The notes below the pieces were generated by a model that ran no database searches, was not told where the DNA came from, and worked only from the letters and a program-made list of their open reading frames with translations. The translations under genes were made by a program, and so were the position numbers. DNA of 64,000 nucleotides from the NCBI GenBank assembly GCA_964019055.1, contig OZ025206.1, forward strand, positions 12,930,291-12,994,290, in the 5' to 3' direction. Source of the stretch: Anthopleura xanthogrammica (taxonomy: Eukaryota; Cnidaria; Anthozoa; Actiniaria; Actiniidae). Numbering within the stretch: position 1 is the stretch's first letter; each line of letters starts with the position of its first letter. Positions 13,391-25,500 of the stretch are shown here, in pieces.

Positions 13391-16322
13391 GCTCTCTAGC
13401 TCTCTAGCTCTCTAGCTCTCTAGCTGTTTAATAAATAACAAAAACCTAGAGATCGTAGATCATACTAAAATCCTAGGTCTCAATATATCTAACAATTTAA
13501 AGTGGAATATCCACATTGATGAAATAATTAGGAAAGTTAATAAGCGCTTATTTTTTCTCGGCCAACTTAAGCGTTCTGGTGTTAAGAGCAAGGATCTAGT
13601 TCTGTTTTTTATTACTTACATACGATCTATAACTGAGTATGGGTGCCAAGTTTTTCATAACAGCTTGCCGCAGTTTCTAGCCAACGATCTAGAAAGGTGT
13701 CAGAAGCGCGCTATGCGTATTATTTTTCTCTTCAAATCATATGAGGAAGCTTTATCATCAGCGAGTCTTATTCCTCTACATGCTCGCCGTGAGGATCTTA
13801 CAGCCAAATTATTTAATGATATAGTTAGGGACCCAAGCCATAAACTTAATACCTTGCTGCCACCCACCAATTCGTGTACCATTATACTCATTTAGTGTTA
13901 AGGCTTTTCATTCAGATCGCATGAAGAATAGTTTTATAATTTTTAACTCCCTTAAATCGATTTTATAAATATTTTATATCCTATAATTTTTCCATAAACC
14001 CTTTATATAGCATAGAATATATATTTTCCAATTTATCGTACGTGTTTTTTCTAGTATTTTAATGCATTTTTCTTAATATTAAGAATATATATATATATAT
14101 TTTTGTAATCTTAACGTAATTCAGCCTTATCGGCTGCAATGTTTATGATTAATAAAGTATCTATCTATCTCTCTCTTTAATTAATTCTTTTCTTCAAAAT
14201 TCTTTTGTTTTGTCCTTCAAAATTGAGCTGCTTTCACGTGCAAGCTAGGGTCTATAGGAAAGAAGAGTTCCCAAGAACTTTTTAAGCTGGAAAGGTTTTC
14301 ATTGCCAGAAAAAAAAACTGATACATAAAAAGTTGGTCAATGTTTTCATCCGGGCCGTAATCAGTCAAAACTTGACGCGCGTTTCACTAATGTTGACCGA
14401 GATGTTCAGTCTATATTGCTCAATAATTTTATTATTATAGGTAACAAGAATTCCCAAGAACTTTAAAGCTAAAAAGATTTCATCTCTAGAAATAGAAAAT
14501 AAAAATGAAACAAAAGTTGACCAATAGCTTTTGTAATCATAAGAAGGATTCTCACCGACGTTTCAGCATAGCTAGAAAGATTTCCATTACTAATTAATCA
14601 CGACAGTCATAATATATTTATCTGGTGCTTCGTTGGCTGGTTCCCGTCAATCAATTCTTTTGTGACAGAGTTGCCATGGTTTCGCAGTCATCCGAGCTTC
14701 GTATCGTAATCAACACTAAAGTTTTTCCATCCTTCTTCAAACAGGTGAAGATAACTGCAAATCAATGGTGTCTCTCGGTTGCGTCCAAGACAAAACCCTC
14801 TCTGGTCACGTGATCAAGACTATCCAACTGTCAACGTCAACATCCGGTACACTCACATGCCAACAGAAGTGTTTCATAGAAGCCAATTGTATGTCATATA
14901 ACATTGGGCCAATAGAAGGAGATAAAAGATCGTGTGAGCTGAATGACGCCGATGATGTGTTAGACCATAGCGATGTGGTGGCAAAAGACGGCTTTGAATT
15001 CTGCACTTTTAAGGTGGGTATTCATTGAGAGTGCGTCAGGGACCGCGGAGCAGGGGGAGCTGGAGGGCTCTGCTCCCCCCCAATAATGGAGCATGCCCCC
15101 AAACCCCCCTAGGTGTTCCAGTATTTGGTGGTCGTTAGCCCCCCCAATCAAAATTACGCTCCGCGGTCCCTGTGCGTATACAAAAGTTTAGTCACATACA
15201 TCATAAGAATGACTCCAAAAGAATCCAACTATTCACTGGAAAAGTCGCCTCTAGTTGAGATTATGGGAAAATCAGTGTTAAAGATAAGTTAGAAATCAAA
15301 GTCTTCAAATTTTAGATTAATATCAAGGTATGGAAACTGACTTCCCACCCAAGATTTTTCGAGGATTTGGAAAGCGTATGATCTGATATTTCCAGTGTTT
15401 TCGGTCTGCTTCCTCTCAAAATCAGCCAAATGCTCCCCCCCCCCCTTTATAGTTCCAATACATCCAGGGATCTTTAGTTTCACAGCCAAAAGCCTGAAGA
15501 TTTATCATGAAATAACGACCAAAAGCAAGACTTGGGTGGGTGGGTGAGGGTATAAATTGTTTCGCGGAATCAGACTAGCGCACTGCCTGAGTAAACCATT
15601 TGGAATGATTTCAGAATCCCTGTTCTTCCAGTCCTTGTGCAGCGAATGAAGTGTGCCTACCTCATCCCTCGTGGAACTCGTTCATTTGTAGTGGTGAGTA
15701 TTTTCCTCAAAGATATTAAAATTAATTAAGAGTTCTGTCTTGATCATGAGCCGGACAAACTTACATAACGCGTGTTGGGCGCCGTATCTGATAAGTTTTT
15801 AAATATATTTTTTTCATGGTAAGATTTATTATTTTGTGGGCTTACCTTCTTGATTATGGGACATATTCAACAGTCATGAGCATGAGCTGGCAGTGTATGG
15901 CAAATGAATAAAACCAGGGGCATAGCTTCATTTACGCACATACGCACGTGCGTAGTACTTGAGAAATTCATTATTCTTTCAGATTTGCTTTTTTCCCGTA
16001 ATAATTAATGAGTATTTGAATCGAAAATCCTATTTTGCCGGATTCACACGTATATACTGACCAAAGATGAGAAAGTTCCGAGAGCTCGTGATATTACTGA
16101 GTTGGGTTTACTAGACCTTTTTGCTCTATCACTATTTTCGACTTCGTGCGCTTTAAAAACAATAGGTGTATCAAAGATTGTACGAAATTTGAACATTTGA
16201 AATTTGAATTTTCACAAAAGATGCTTGTATTTCATTGTTGCAATTAACAACGAGTCGAGCCATACCAATGTACACAATTACGTATGTTGAAATTATGACC
16301 TGACTAATTTGTGTGGTGGTCC

Positions 16323-16371
<49 letters not shown>

Positions 16372-18328
16372 TGGGAGGGAGGTCTTTCTTTCGTTGATCA
16401 ACTTATAACAAGTGAATGGGGGTTTCAAACTTTCATGATATGTCAATACTCGTTTCGATAGATGGGCGATGGAGCGCATGGAGTCCATGGTCTTCCTGTG
16501 TCTGTGACCAAACTCGCAATCGTACGTGTGTGAATCCGTTCACCCAGCAGAGTGCGACCGATTGTCCTGGGCCACACGAAGAAAAGCAAAAATGTATAGC
16601 AGGTATGGAAGTCCTTTGAAAATTTCAGTGTGTTTTACAGGAAGCTGTTTATAGTACCCCTCAATAGCACGCGCCGAATCGTCGTCCCTGTTGTGAAAAC
16701 TATTTATGTAAATTAGATGTCATTCTAGAGGTCACGTGATAAGACGTTCTTATGGGAATAAGTCATCGAGGGAGAGTATAGAAGATAACGAGAGAAGTAG
16801 AGTTGTAGTCAATACGGAAAGCGTAAGCTTATTCTAAGACTTAAATCTCTTACGGAGCCTTTAATTAGGCATTCATCGGAGCCACTGGGCATTCATTACG
16901 GAGTATAGCTGTCATAGAGCCACTGGGCATTCATCGGAGTATAGCTGTCATAGAGCCACTGGGCATTCATCGGAGTATAGCTTTCATAGAGCCTTTGGGC
17001 ATTCATCGGAGTATGGCTTTCATAGAGCCACTGGGCATTCATTACGGAGTATAGCTTTCATAGAGCCACTGGGCATTATATTCATCGGAGTATAGCTTTC
17101 ATAGAGCCTTTGGGCATTCATCGGAGTATAGCTTTCATAGAGCCTTTGGGCATTCATCGGAGTATAGCTTTCATAGAGCCTTTGGGCATTCATCACGGAG
17201 TTCAGTATTCAAATCGAAGTCAAGTCAAGCAAGTATTCAGTTAAGAAAGGAGTGTAACATTCTCTCAGAGTTGCAGTCAAAGATACCAGCAGAAGTAAAC
17301 GAGTATAGTGGTCCTTTTAAAACAATTCCGAACAGTCCCTAAGAATCTAAGTAGGTTTTGGTAGACATCAATCAAAGCGTTTCCATGATATATCGGAAAA
17401 CACAAAGTTTTCAAGGGCACGTGCCTGTGGAATGTCATGGAAACGAACTGAGTATATACAAACTAGTTGGACAGAAAGAAGTAGATTTTAATTGAATTTT
17501 CAGTAATTGTTTCATAACAAATGTTCTGGCCGGGCATTTTAGCCAATCATAGTACGTATAATCATAGTATCAGTGCAATAGTTCACTTTTTGTTGATAGT
17601 AAATGCAACAAATAAGACTAGGAAATTATTTAGTTTATACACCGATTCCAAACATGGCGGACACGCGCGGACTGCCTGGGTTGAGTGGGCGAAAACGAGG
17701 CTAGTCAGTCCGTCCGTGATCCGTGATCTATGTGTTTTTTTATTCACCGTTCAAGCTTCATCTTTGTTACTGGTGTTTACATCCAATAAGAATTATTTGT
17801 ACCTTTCTAAAGGAAAAGCCACCTTTCTACAGATCACGGATCGACGATGACTAGCCTCGTTTTCGCGTACTCGACCCAGGCAGTCCTCGTGTGTCCGCCA
17901 TTATCGGAATCGGTGTATAGAGGTTTTGCACCATCACGTGACGGCAGCCATGTTGGATGCCAGGAACAATACAATCGTTTTACACGAAAAATAATTCAAT
18001 TCCCGAGAGGAAAGGGATTTTATTGTTCTGCCATCTAACCACAGGCAGCCCAAGCTGTATTATGGGCAGTGGCACGTGATGGTATATCAACTTCTAGCTA
18101 AACATCAACATACGTCCTCCCATGCATCCATACCTCCCACAGTCACCGGCTTATGACCTTCTCCAATTTCTTCCAGGAACAAAAACCACCATAGATGGGA
18201 CTTTGTGCGCTTTTCCGTTTTCCTACAAAGGCGTATGGTATGATCATTGCACATGTATCAATTGGGATCGTCCTTGGTGTGCATATACGCAAATCTTCAT
18301 TCAAGGGCTCTGGAATAACTGTGTTTAA
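11942..18328 (+). CDS. Secreted PAN-EGF-TSP1-FN2 protein, complete, 5 exons
   Basis: Exons: 11942-12014, 14745-15013, 15615-15693, 16462-16602 and 18177-18328. Junction phases are 1, 0, 1 and 1 and all match, giving 237 aa ending in TAA. Exon 1 has a good start context (accaccATGA) and encodes a signal-peptide-like N-terminus (hydrophobic STLFTAVFFV). Exon 2 is a PAN/apple domain with the expected spaced cysteines (CQQKCF, CMSYN, FCTF). Exon 3 is a short EGF-like piece (NPCSSSPCAANEVC). Exon 4 is a thrombospondin type 1 repeat (WSAWSPWSSC). Exon 5 is a fibronectin type II domain (CAFPFSYKG...WCAY...WNNC) followed directly by the stop. Each domain sits in its own exon. PAN, TSP1 and FN2 modules bind carbohydrate or matrix proteins, so a secreted adhesive or lectin-like role is likely; the ligand is unknown. 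Intron 1 holds LINE debris. Confidence 0.85.
12499..12730 (+). pseudogene. LINE reverse transcriptase fragment
   Basis: The frame encodes a peptide typical of the thumb-side end of a non-LTR retrotransposon RT (VLRRLKPILP...LILSYLDYCSPVWG) and then decays. It has no start, no active-site box and no endonuclease, so it is a dead fragment. It lies in intron 1 of the secreted PAN/TSP1/FN2 gene, in the same orientation. Confidence 0.75.
13314..13426 (+). repeat. (CT)n microsatellite ending in (TAGCTCTC)n
   Basis: About 80 bp of pure CT repeat, then several copies of an octamer variant (tagctctc). It sits immediately 5' of the truncated LINE at 13434. Confidence 0.95.
13434..14177 (+). mobile_element. 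5'-truncated LINE 3' end with RT C-terminus
   Basis: From about 13434 one frame encodes the C-terminal part of a CR1/Jockey-like RT (KILGLNISNNLKWNIHI, ITEYGCQVFHNSLP, LERCQKRAMRII). A stop or frameshift occurs near 13890. After a one-base shift the usual C-terminal tail (VPLYSFSVKAFHSDRMKNSF) can be read up to a TAA at about 13968. A short AT-rich 3' UTR ends in an (ATCT)n tail at about 14156-14175, the 3' end style of several LINE clades. It is 5'-truncated and inactive. Confidence 0.82.
14255..14590 (+). repeat. Imperfect direct duplication in intron 1
   Basis: Two diverged copies of about 150 bp share the start ttcccaagaacttt, followed by aagct, gatttcat/ttttcatt and aagttg(g/a)(t/c)caat. 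They begin near 14268 and 14451. They lie in the intron just before the PAN exon and show no coding potential. Confidence 0.5.
15037..15172. mobile_element. hAT-like MITE with flanking duplication
   Basis: The ends are perfect inverted repeats (cagggaccgcggagc / gctccgcggtccctg). The flanks carry a direct repeat TGCGT at 15032-15036 and 15173-15177. CAGGG...CCCTG ends are typical of hAT elements, although their duplications are usually 8 bp. It lies in intron 2 of the secreted gene. A diverged relative with the same left end starts at about 43013. Confidence 0.75.
16325..16371 (+). repeat. (GT)n microsatellite
   Basis: About 23 uninterrupted GT units in intron 3, roughly 90 bp before the TSP1 exon. 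Confidence 0.95.
16857..17200 (+). repeat. 36-38 bp minisatellite
   Basis: About nine copies of a unit built on gggcattcatcggagtatag, then ctttcatagagcc and either actg or tttg. Copies differ by a short insertion (attacgg in place of atcgg) and by the actg/tttg switch. It lies in intron 4 of the PAN/TSP1/FN2 gene. Confidence 0.9.
17636..17919. mobile_element. MITE with about 75-bp inverted arms
   Basis: The left arm starts tatacaccgattccaaacat and runs through ggcggacacg and cgaaaacgaggctagtc. The right arm is its reverse complement up to cggtgtata. The arms are imperfect but extend about 75 bp around an AT-rich core. No coding capacity. It lies in the last intron of the secreted gene. Confidence 0.8.
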
Positions 18329-18812
18329 TGAGGGTCCCAAAGGGTTAAAATGGGAGCTGGGATTCACCTTTTCTTGGCATGGGCTGGGAAAATGGGATTT
18401 CATGCACTGGTCTGGGATTTTACAAAATCTCTACTTCTTAACTCGGACTGAGATTTTGCATGACTGGGACTGTGATTTTGCAAAATATTTTGGGCTGGGA
18501 AATGGAATTAGGACCCGTATATAAAATTTGTTTTCCAACGTTAAAAGGACTTTCACAAGAATTTGATCGCAAGGCTTTATGAGAATGGAATGCAGAGGCT
18601 AAGATTCGAACGTTTGCTTTCGCCAACTGACTACTTTGTTAGCTGTAAAGTTTTTTTTTAGCAAAAAGCCATGAATAATAAGACAACACACAGTAGGGCT
18701 ATTATATGTATAATACAAACACGTACAAAGTGCTTGGTTGTCCGCATTTCAATTCCATAGCACACAGGTAGAATAATTTATGACGTAACTATTAGGACCG
18801 CAGCCCAATATG

Positions 18813-18865
18813 GTTTACGAGTCAATAGCCCATGAGGGCGAGAGGTCTAATTGTTTTAGTATAAA
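18813..18865 (-). repeat. Single arm of a fold-back repeat family
   Basis: The segment tttacgagtcaatagcccat, with the following gagggcgagaggtctaattg, matches in reverse orientation the left arm of the complete fold-back element at 42871-42996. Only one arm is evident here. Confidence 0.6.
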
Positions 18866-19014
18866 TATAATATAATATAATATAATATATATAATCGCGG
18901 TCAAATAAACACTTGTTATTGCCATTAAATAATCGTTTTTGTCATTAATTGTTTTGGCTTTCAAAACCGGCCTCCAAAGATCTAAACTAGGTGAAGGCAA
19001 CAAAGATCGAATGG

Positions 19015-19340
19015 GAATTTTGAAGTTGATTTTTGTGGAGGGAGGAATTCGAAAACCGGAGAACCCAGAAAAAAAACCCCTGGAAGCACAGGAGAGAACC
19101 AAAAAAACACAACTTTACTCACATACGACACCGAGCACGACGGGACTCGAACCCGGGTAACATTACCCAGAGGCGGATTTAGGGGTGGGCTGACGTGGCT
19201 GCGGCCCCCCTTTTAAAAATGTGTATATGGTCTTGAAGGTTTTCTCTCAGGACGAAGTTTTCCGGCCCACCCTTTCTTTGATTCCTGGATCCGCCAATGT
19301 TACCACGCCACCCGTGCTTCCCGTGAAGCACGTAGTAGCT
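19015..19340 (-). mobile_element. tRNA-derived SINE interrupted by a MITE
   Basis: Read on the minus strand, the head (gaagcacgggtggcgtggta, A-box-like) and a perfect polymerase III B-box (gggttcgagtccc, minus strand of about 19132-19147) are followed by the body tggttctctcctgtgcttcc and ttctccggttttc. The same body occurs at 30944-31110 and, 3' part only, at 51100-51190. Between A and B boxes lies about 135 bp of a different repeat with ggcggatttagg / cctggatccgcc ends (about 19171-19301), so this SINE copy is split and can no longer be transcribed normally. Confidence 0.7.
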
Positions 19341-19430
19341 CTGCTAGCTCAGTGCAGACTATTAGTAGGTTTATACTAAAAAATGTTCAGTCTTATATCG
19401 CCATTGCGCGGTTTGCAATCATCGTCTGAA

Positions 19431-19565
19431 TAGACTCCTTTCACATGACGTCAAAGCAGCTCAATTTGGAGGACAAAACAAAAGAATTTCAATCTCCTGA
19501 GAATTGCAAACCTATTGTTTTGCCCTCCAAATTGAACTGCATTACGACGTGCTGCAAGGGGTCTA
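19431..19565. mobile_element. MITE, family shared with 26778-26911
   Basis: The ends tagactcctttcacatgacgt and gcacgtcgtaatgcagttca (reverse strand of the right end), with an inner palindrome caatttggagg / cctccaaattg, match the element at 26778 along its whole length. About 135 bp, TA at both borders, no coding capacity. Confidence 0.8.
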
Positions 19566-21084
19566 TAGAATGAAATATGCTAGTTTCCCCCACAGCCGTT
19601 TTTAGGGTAATTTTTTTATCTTTCACAAAGGACGGGTAGACAAAAGGGCACTTTAGGGGGAGGTGTCACGAAAATTTGTGGAAGTTAAAATGAAAATGCA
19701 TGAGCCCCCCTCCCCCTGTAAATAATGCCGCGTGTGCAGAGTATTACACGGTTTTGAATTTCCCAATTTGACTCTAAGAAAAATGGATCACTTGTGGGGC
19801 TAAGATTGGAAAATATAAGAGACTAGTATGGGAAAAGGGAAAAAGTGGTAGGGCTATAGTCCTACCAGCTCTTCCACCTCCAGTAGCCATTATTAACACG
19901 CCAGGAACCCTGAACGAAGCATTGCCAGAAATATGGGACATGAGCCTGCTCATCCATGCGCAATGATGCGTTTCAGCTTGCAAAATAGCCGCCGAGTCTT
20001 ATAGAGCTTCCTCTATTTACGGCGAATAGGGTTTTATTTCCTCTGAGCTCCACATCGCGACAAACAACCCACCCTACAAGCTACTAAATAAGCGTAAAAT
20101 GATCATTGAATCATGCGACATATTGGTTCCCGGACTACTTGCCTTCGAAAGGCTTCGAAAGCTCTAGATTCCATACATCGTCTATAAATCTGGCCACACT
20201 TGACCCCAAAATCGTCTTATTTGAGCTCGAAAAAATTTAAAAGTAAAAGAGCTCCACCTCGATATCACCAAACGAGTGTTTAATAAATCCAAAACCACTC
20301 AAAATAGACAGCATGCCTTCAGAATGTAGGTTCCCAAGAAGCTTGAAGTTAGGTTAAATTTTAAGCGATTTGACGCGTTGTTAGCTCGTAGTTTTCAGTT
20401 AAAAATGACAAGAAACCACAGAGAACTGCTCCAAACAGTTTCAAAACCCCCTAAATATCGCCATTTTGTTTTTACAAGCTCCTATTGACTGCTGAGATAC
20501 AATAAGGAAGCTTAAAGTAACGATTTACGTTTGAAACTTGTTTCTTGTCCTTCATGGGCTTCCTGTGGTGAGGCTTATCAACAGAAAAATAATAGTTGTT
20601 CTTTTGATTGTCAAGTAACTATTTTTTGGCAAGAATTGTTTTACTAACATCATAGTTGAATATAAATATGTGCTTGGAAACCATGTAGTTATATTTTTCC
20701 TCTAGAAAACCACTTCATTTTCATTCATGCGTAACACCGCTGACAATGTCCAATATTTCTGGCAATGGTCAGTAGCAAACAATGCAATCAGTTAAAGATC
20801 TTCAAAAATAAATTATGGTAACACAAGCTGCCCAGATATTCTTAGATATTTCATTGGAAAAATAAAAAATTTGTGTGGAAACAAGGAAAGCAGGTTGTAT
20901 AATAACGGCACAAATTTCTTAAAATGGACTTTTTCAGGATGAGCTTAATATTTTTTTCAAATTTCAGACCCACTATTAAATTAGAATAGGATAGCATATT
21001 TGTGACCGTTTTGCCGACAAACAAAGAAAAAATATCAAATAAGTGTTCGTAGGTTGTGTTTGGATTCATGGTTATAATAAAGTA

Positions 21085-21276
21085 CTACTTCAACCTTCTG
21101 TGTTTTACATTTATCTTCCAAGCTTTCGACCTTCACGATCATCTTACTTACAAGCTTTTTTTGAAATAGTTTCAAGTATAGTGGAGCAGCTAGCTGCCTG
21201 GAATTCTCTACCATTAAAGGTACGAGAACCCCAAAGTCTTTCTGTTTTTAGAAGAAACATTTTAGGAAAATTTTAA
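21085..21276 (+). pseudogene. LINE RT C-terminal relic
   Basis: The frame contains a LINE-type C-terminal ending (AAWNSLPLKVREPQSLSVFR) after a shifted upstream part. WNSLP followed by a Ser/Phe-rich tail is characteristic of CR1/RTE-like RT C-termini. No start or catalytic domain. Confidence 0.6.
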
Positions 21277-22570
21277 TGATTCTTTTTGTATTCAATTCTC
21301 CCTCCATTATATGTAACATGCACGGCTCTCAGGAAGGGCATTTATTGTTTTTATAGATGATGTAGATACCGTGTTTAAATAAAGTTAAAAAAAAATCTTC
21401 ATTTTGTGTGTGTGTGTATGCGGGGAGAGGGGGGAGGGGGGAGGTAGAAATTTTTGGCATTCTCGAAGGTGTAATAAACTTATAACTTGTGTGTGGTGTG
21501 TGGGGAGAGGAGGGGAATTGAAGGTAGAAATTTTTGACATTCTCGGCAATGATGGAGGAGGCAGAAATTTTTGACATTTTCAGAGGTGTGATGAACTTAA
21601 AAAATATAGTTTGGCGTGGAGGTTGGCCGGTTAAAATTTTTAAATTCTTGCCGTGGTGACTTGTTTTATTTTAGTTCTTCAGTTTTATATTTCATTAAAA
21701 TCCAGTGAAAACGAAAAGATAAGTTTAAAGAATTTTCTATGAGTTCTGATCAAGCTAGCGAAATAAGATTGCGTGTTGATGCGAATCACTGATAGCAAGT
21801 CACGACACGCATAAGCTCACTTTCAGTTCACGCTTGGAGATGCGTGAACAGCTTCTCCAAAAGACCAAGGCCAACATAATCAAATATTTGTGATACGCCA
21901 ATAGCTTTACCTGCTCCTGGGCTTCGATGGTATGGAAAACGTGCATACATTAAAATGAGTCAAAATAATAAACAACTTCTATCATGAAAATATCTCACTT
22001 TTTAATGGCTTTACATCGAAGGTTTTTAGTATTATTTGACCAAAATCAACCTAATGACGACATAAGAAATTATTTTTATCCGCAAACCCGCTAAAAGATC
22101 AAGAAGACAGCGAAAGGTTACCAGAAAGAAAATAATACTTATCAGGTGCAATAAACAGGCAATTATAACGCTGTTTAGCGCTGATTTTTGCTGGTTTTAA
22201 CATTCAAGTCAGAACAATCAATCAGCTGTATTCCTATTGTTCCATCCACCTGTTCGACACACGCTGATTGGTCGATTCCTCTTTACACTGTCAATAAAGG
22301 AGCTACAAAGTCACATGACACCAGGGGCCATATTGGAAGAATATGTATTTTTAAAAAAGTTGGTTGTTTTGAAGAAAAGAAAGCTGATGTTTTAGTCGGA
22401 TTTTATCATGGTTTGTAGATCCCTGGCGGACTTTTTTGAATCGGCAAACGAGTAAGAAATGATTTGTAGAAGAGGTTTATCCACGTGGTATTTGGCATTG
22501 GAAGGTTTTTGACGATGGATGGGGATCGACCAGATATTATTCGGAAAACCAAAATATAAAACGATTCGTG

Positions 22571-25500
22571 ATGAACGAACATGGCCAGAATACTCACGAA
22601 AATGGCATAGTTCACAAAGGCAGAGACAGTTTCTCCCCTCAAGTCTACAGCAAAGATGCTGAGAACGATCGTACTGAAAAGGAAATGGAAAAAGAGTGTA
22701 ATGTAGCTGGCAATGACAGCAACGGTGAACGAAATACACCTTCTACCCTTAGTGGGATTGTACAGGGCTTATTAGGATGTCTTAGGCCAGTTTGGAAGCT
22801 TATTGGTAAGACACACAAAAACGAAAATGTTGACGACTGGATTATTCCATTTGAAGACATTCGCGAGCTTCAGTGGCTCGGTTCAGGTGCTCAAGGAGCT
22901 GTGTTTTTAGGGGTATATGGCGTCGAACAAGTCGCAGTGAAAAAGGTTCGACACATGAAAGACACAGAGATCAAGCATCTGCGTGATCTAGACCACCCAA
23001 ATGTTGTTCGTTTTAGGTAGGTGGATGTATTTCCATTCTAATACATGGCTTATGGAGTTATTCGTTTTCTAGGAAAGCCTTTTACTGGTTTTAACGTCGT
23101 GACTTTTGTGTTTGTTGTTGAAATTGTGTTTTGAAGTTCACGGTGGCCTCAAACGTGTGGCCGTATTTAAGTTTCAACACCAGAACACAAGATCACCTGA
23201 AATTAACTATTCTCTGATATTCTAGCATTATTTCATGCACTTGATTTTCATTCTTTACTTGAAGTGTTTTGATGGGGTTGTTGTAATCTTGATGGCCAGG
23301 AGCTTTTATTTTAGCAATTTTTTTTTTCATTTAAATTAATAAGACTTACTTGTACTACATATTATCAGCTTATATTCTAGAATCATCGAAACTATACAGT
23401 AATTTAAGCGAATTTTACTAATGAAGAGCAAATATTGTATGAATGAAGCTGATTTTACCATCGCATTGTGGGAGGTTGATTCCTGTGATAGTATTTTGAT
23501 TGTGGCTTGGAACTGCGGTGGATTTCAGCCAATACATTCGTACTTTCATTTAGGATTAACTGATGTAGCAGTAACCATACAAAACTTATTGGATGACCTC
23601 TTGAAAATGACTTTAATGCGAAAAATCTCGTATAACCTTCATTTATGTAGCCAAAAAGAACTCGTTGTTCAGGTCTGCGTTTGTACGCTGTCAGATATCA
23701 ATATGCATCATATTGGAAGTGATGACTCAGACTAGCGATGTTGTTGCCTTTTAAGGTCATTACTCTGAGCATATTACTCATTGATGTGTTTCATACAAAT
23801 AATATATTTGTGTGGGCTTTAGCAGGAAATCCCTTTACATATGTTGACGCAGTGTAGTGCTGTGTTCTTTAATATTGTATACATGCATTTCTCTTTTCCT
23901 TTCTTACCTTTTCTTTCTCATAATATATTTTCTTTTTCTCATTTCATTTGTTATTATCATGTAGAAGTCCAATAACATCACATTTTTCATCACATCACAT
24001 TTTCATGCATCCAATCGAATTAAAGACAAAAAAGAGTGTAAATTTAAAAAAAGCAATGTTTTTGACACATTTTTTTATCATTTTGTTTATTTTTCATTAT
24101 TTTATTACATTATGACAAAAATGGTTTCCTGTTATTGAATTATACATTTCATTACATTTTAACCAAAACTATGAACATGTTCCAGGTTATTATAATATTA
24201 TGAAGTTAAGTAAAATTTTCGACTTGAATAGAGTTTAATTCACATGCATGAGCTGTGATTGGCCAATGCAATGAGACGATAATCACTGGTTGAGCAATGA
24301 TTACGAAATTTGCCAAAGATACAATTTTTATCCTAATTTTCATCTTTTTTCTGATATTCAAGTCTAGAATTATACTAATATTACTAATATATATACAAAT
24401 TATACTAATTTGTTAATTATTAACAAATTATTCTCCTCAGGCTTTTCAGAATATTTACCTTGACAAAGGTCTCGGTCTTTCAGCAAATCAGAATTATTAC
24501 AGTGCGACTACACCAAAGCCTAGCCAAGTAAATTTTCATACAAATTAGCTACAAATTAGCCAAACGGGATTGAGTATTCAAACAATGGAATAGGCACAAA
24601 TTTTTCACCTTTTTGCCTTTAAAAGCATACATTTTACATCATGCTTGTGTATTTATGATAAGAAGTGAACAAGAAACAGTTAAAACTCCATAATTAGTAT
24701 ATATTACACGGTGGGACCACTTTCTCACTATGTAGAGTAAAACTGTAACCAATCAGGACAGAGCAGAATCATTATCATATTGATATAATAGCCAATCATG
24801 TTGTTTGATTTCATTACCTCACTCAGTACATTTTTGTTGTAATCAGAACTAGGCTTTGTTGCTTGCTACTGATTAGCCTAATTTGGCCAATTTGGCTGAC
24901 TGAGATTATTTCTCAATATTCTACAAACTCAGACATTGCAACAGCTTGTAGTAAAATTGGGTTTTTGCTGCTGTGAATCAAAACTAATCAGTCAGAACCT
25001 CTTATATTTTTGACTGGCGGCAGTTTCAAATTCCAACAGGCAATGCGCAACTACCGAGTTTGCAGAATATTGAGAATCGCAGTAAGTTGAAAATATGCTT
25101 TCATTGTTTTTATTCTCTATTATGATTTGGTTAACTTTGTAAAAGCAGTCAATAAACCTGGGTTCTACCATTAATTTAAAGTAATCAAATGAAAATCATT
25201 AGATGCTAAAAGTTGTCCTCTTTTGTTCCTTTGCATCTAATAAACACTAGTAGTTAATCAGTAGTGTCCAGGTTTATTGGAATGACTATATTACAGGGAG
25301 CCCAATAATATTTAGAAAAAAGTCAAATGAAAATAAATTTGGGAAACAAATTCCTCCATAATTGATACAAATGGTAGAAAAAATTGATCAAAAATACACC
25401 ACAACATTTTTTTGCATGCACTGTTTTCCTATATAATTTCCCTATGGTATCCTATGTAGTTATTTGTTATAAATACTCTTAATTATTTCACCATTTACTT

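Larger units (their letters stand above)
18866..22570. other. Intergenic, repeat-rich; upstream of the MAP3K gene
   Basis: Between the secreted-protein gene and the MAP3K gene I see only the SINE, MITE and LINE pieces listed separately, C/G-rich simple tracts (about 19640-19730 and 21405-21540) and AT-rich sequence. The last kilobase (21.6-22.57 kb) should hold the MAP3K promoter and 5' UTR; no distinct promoter motif can be assigned. Confidence 0.5.
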
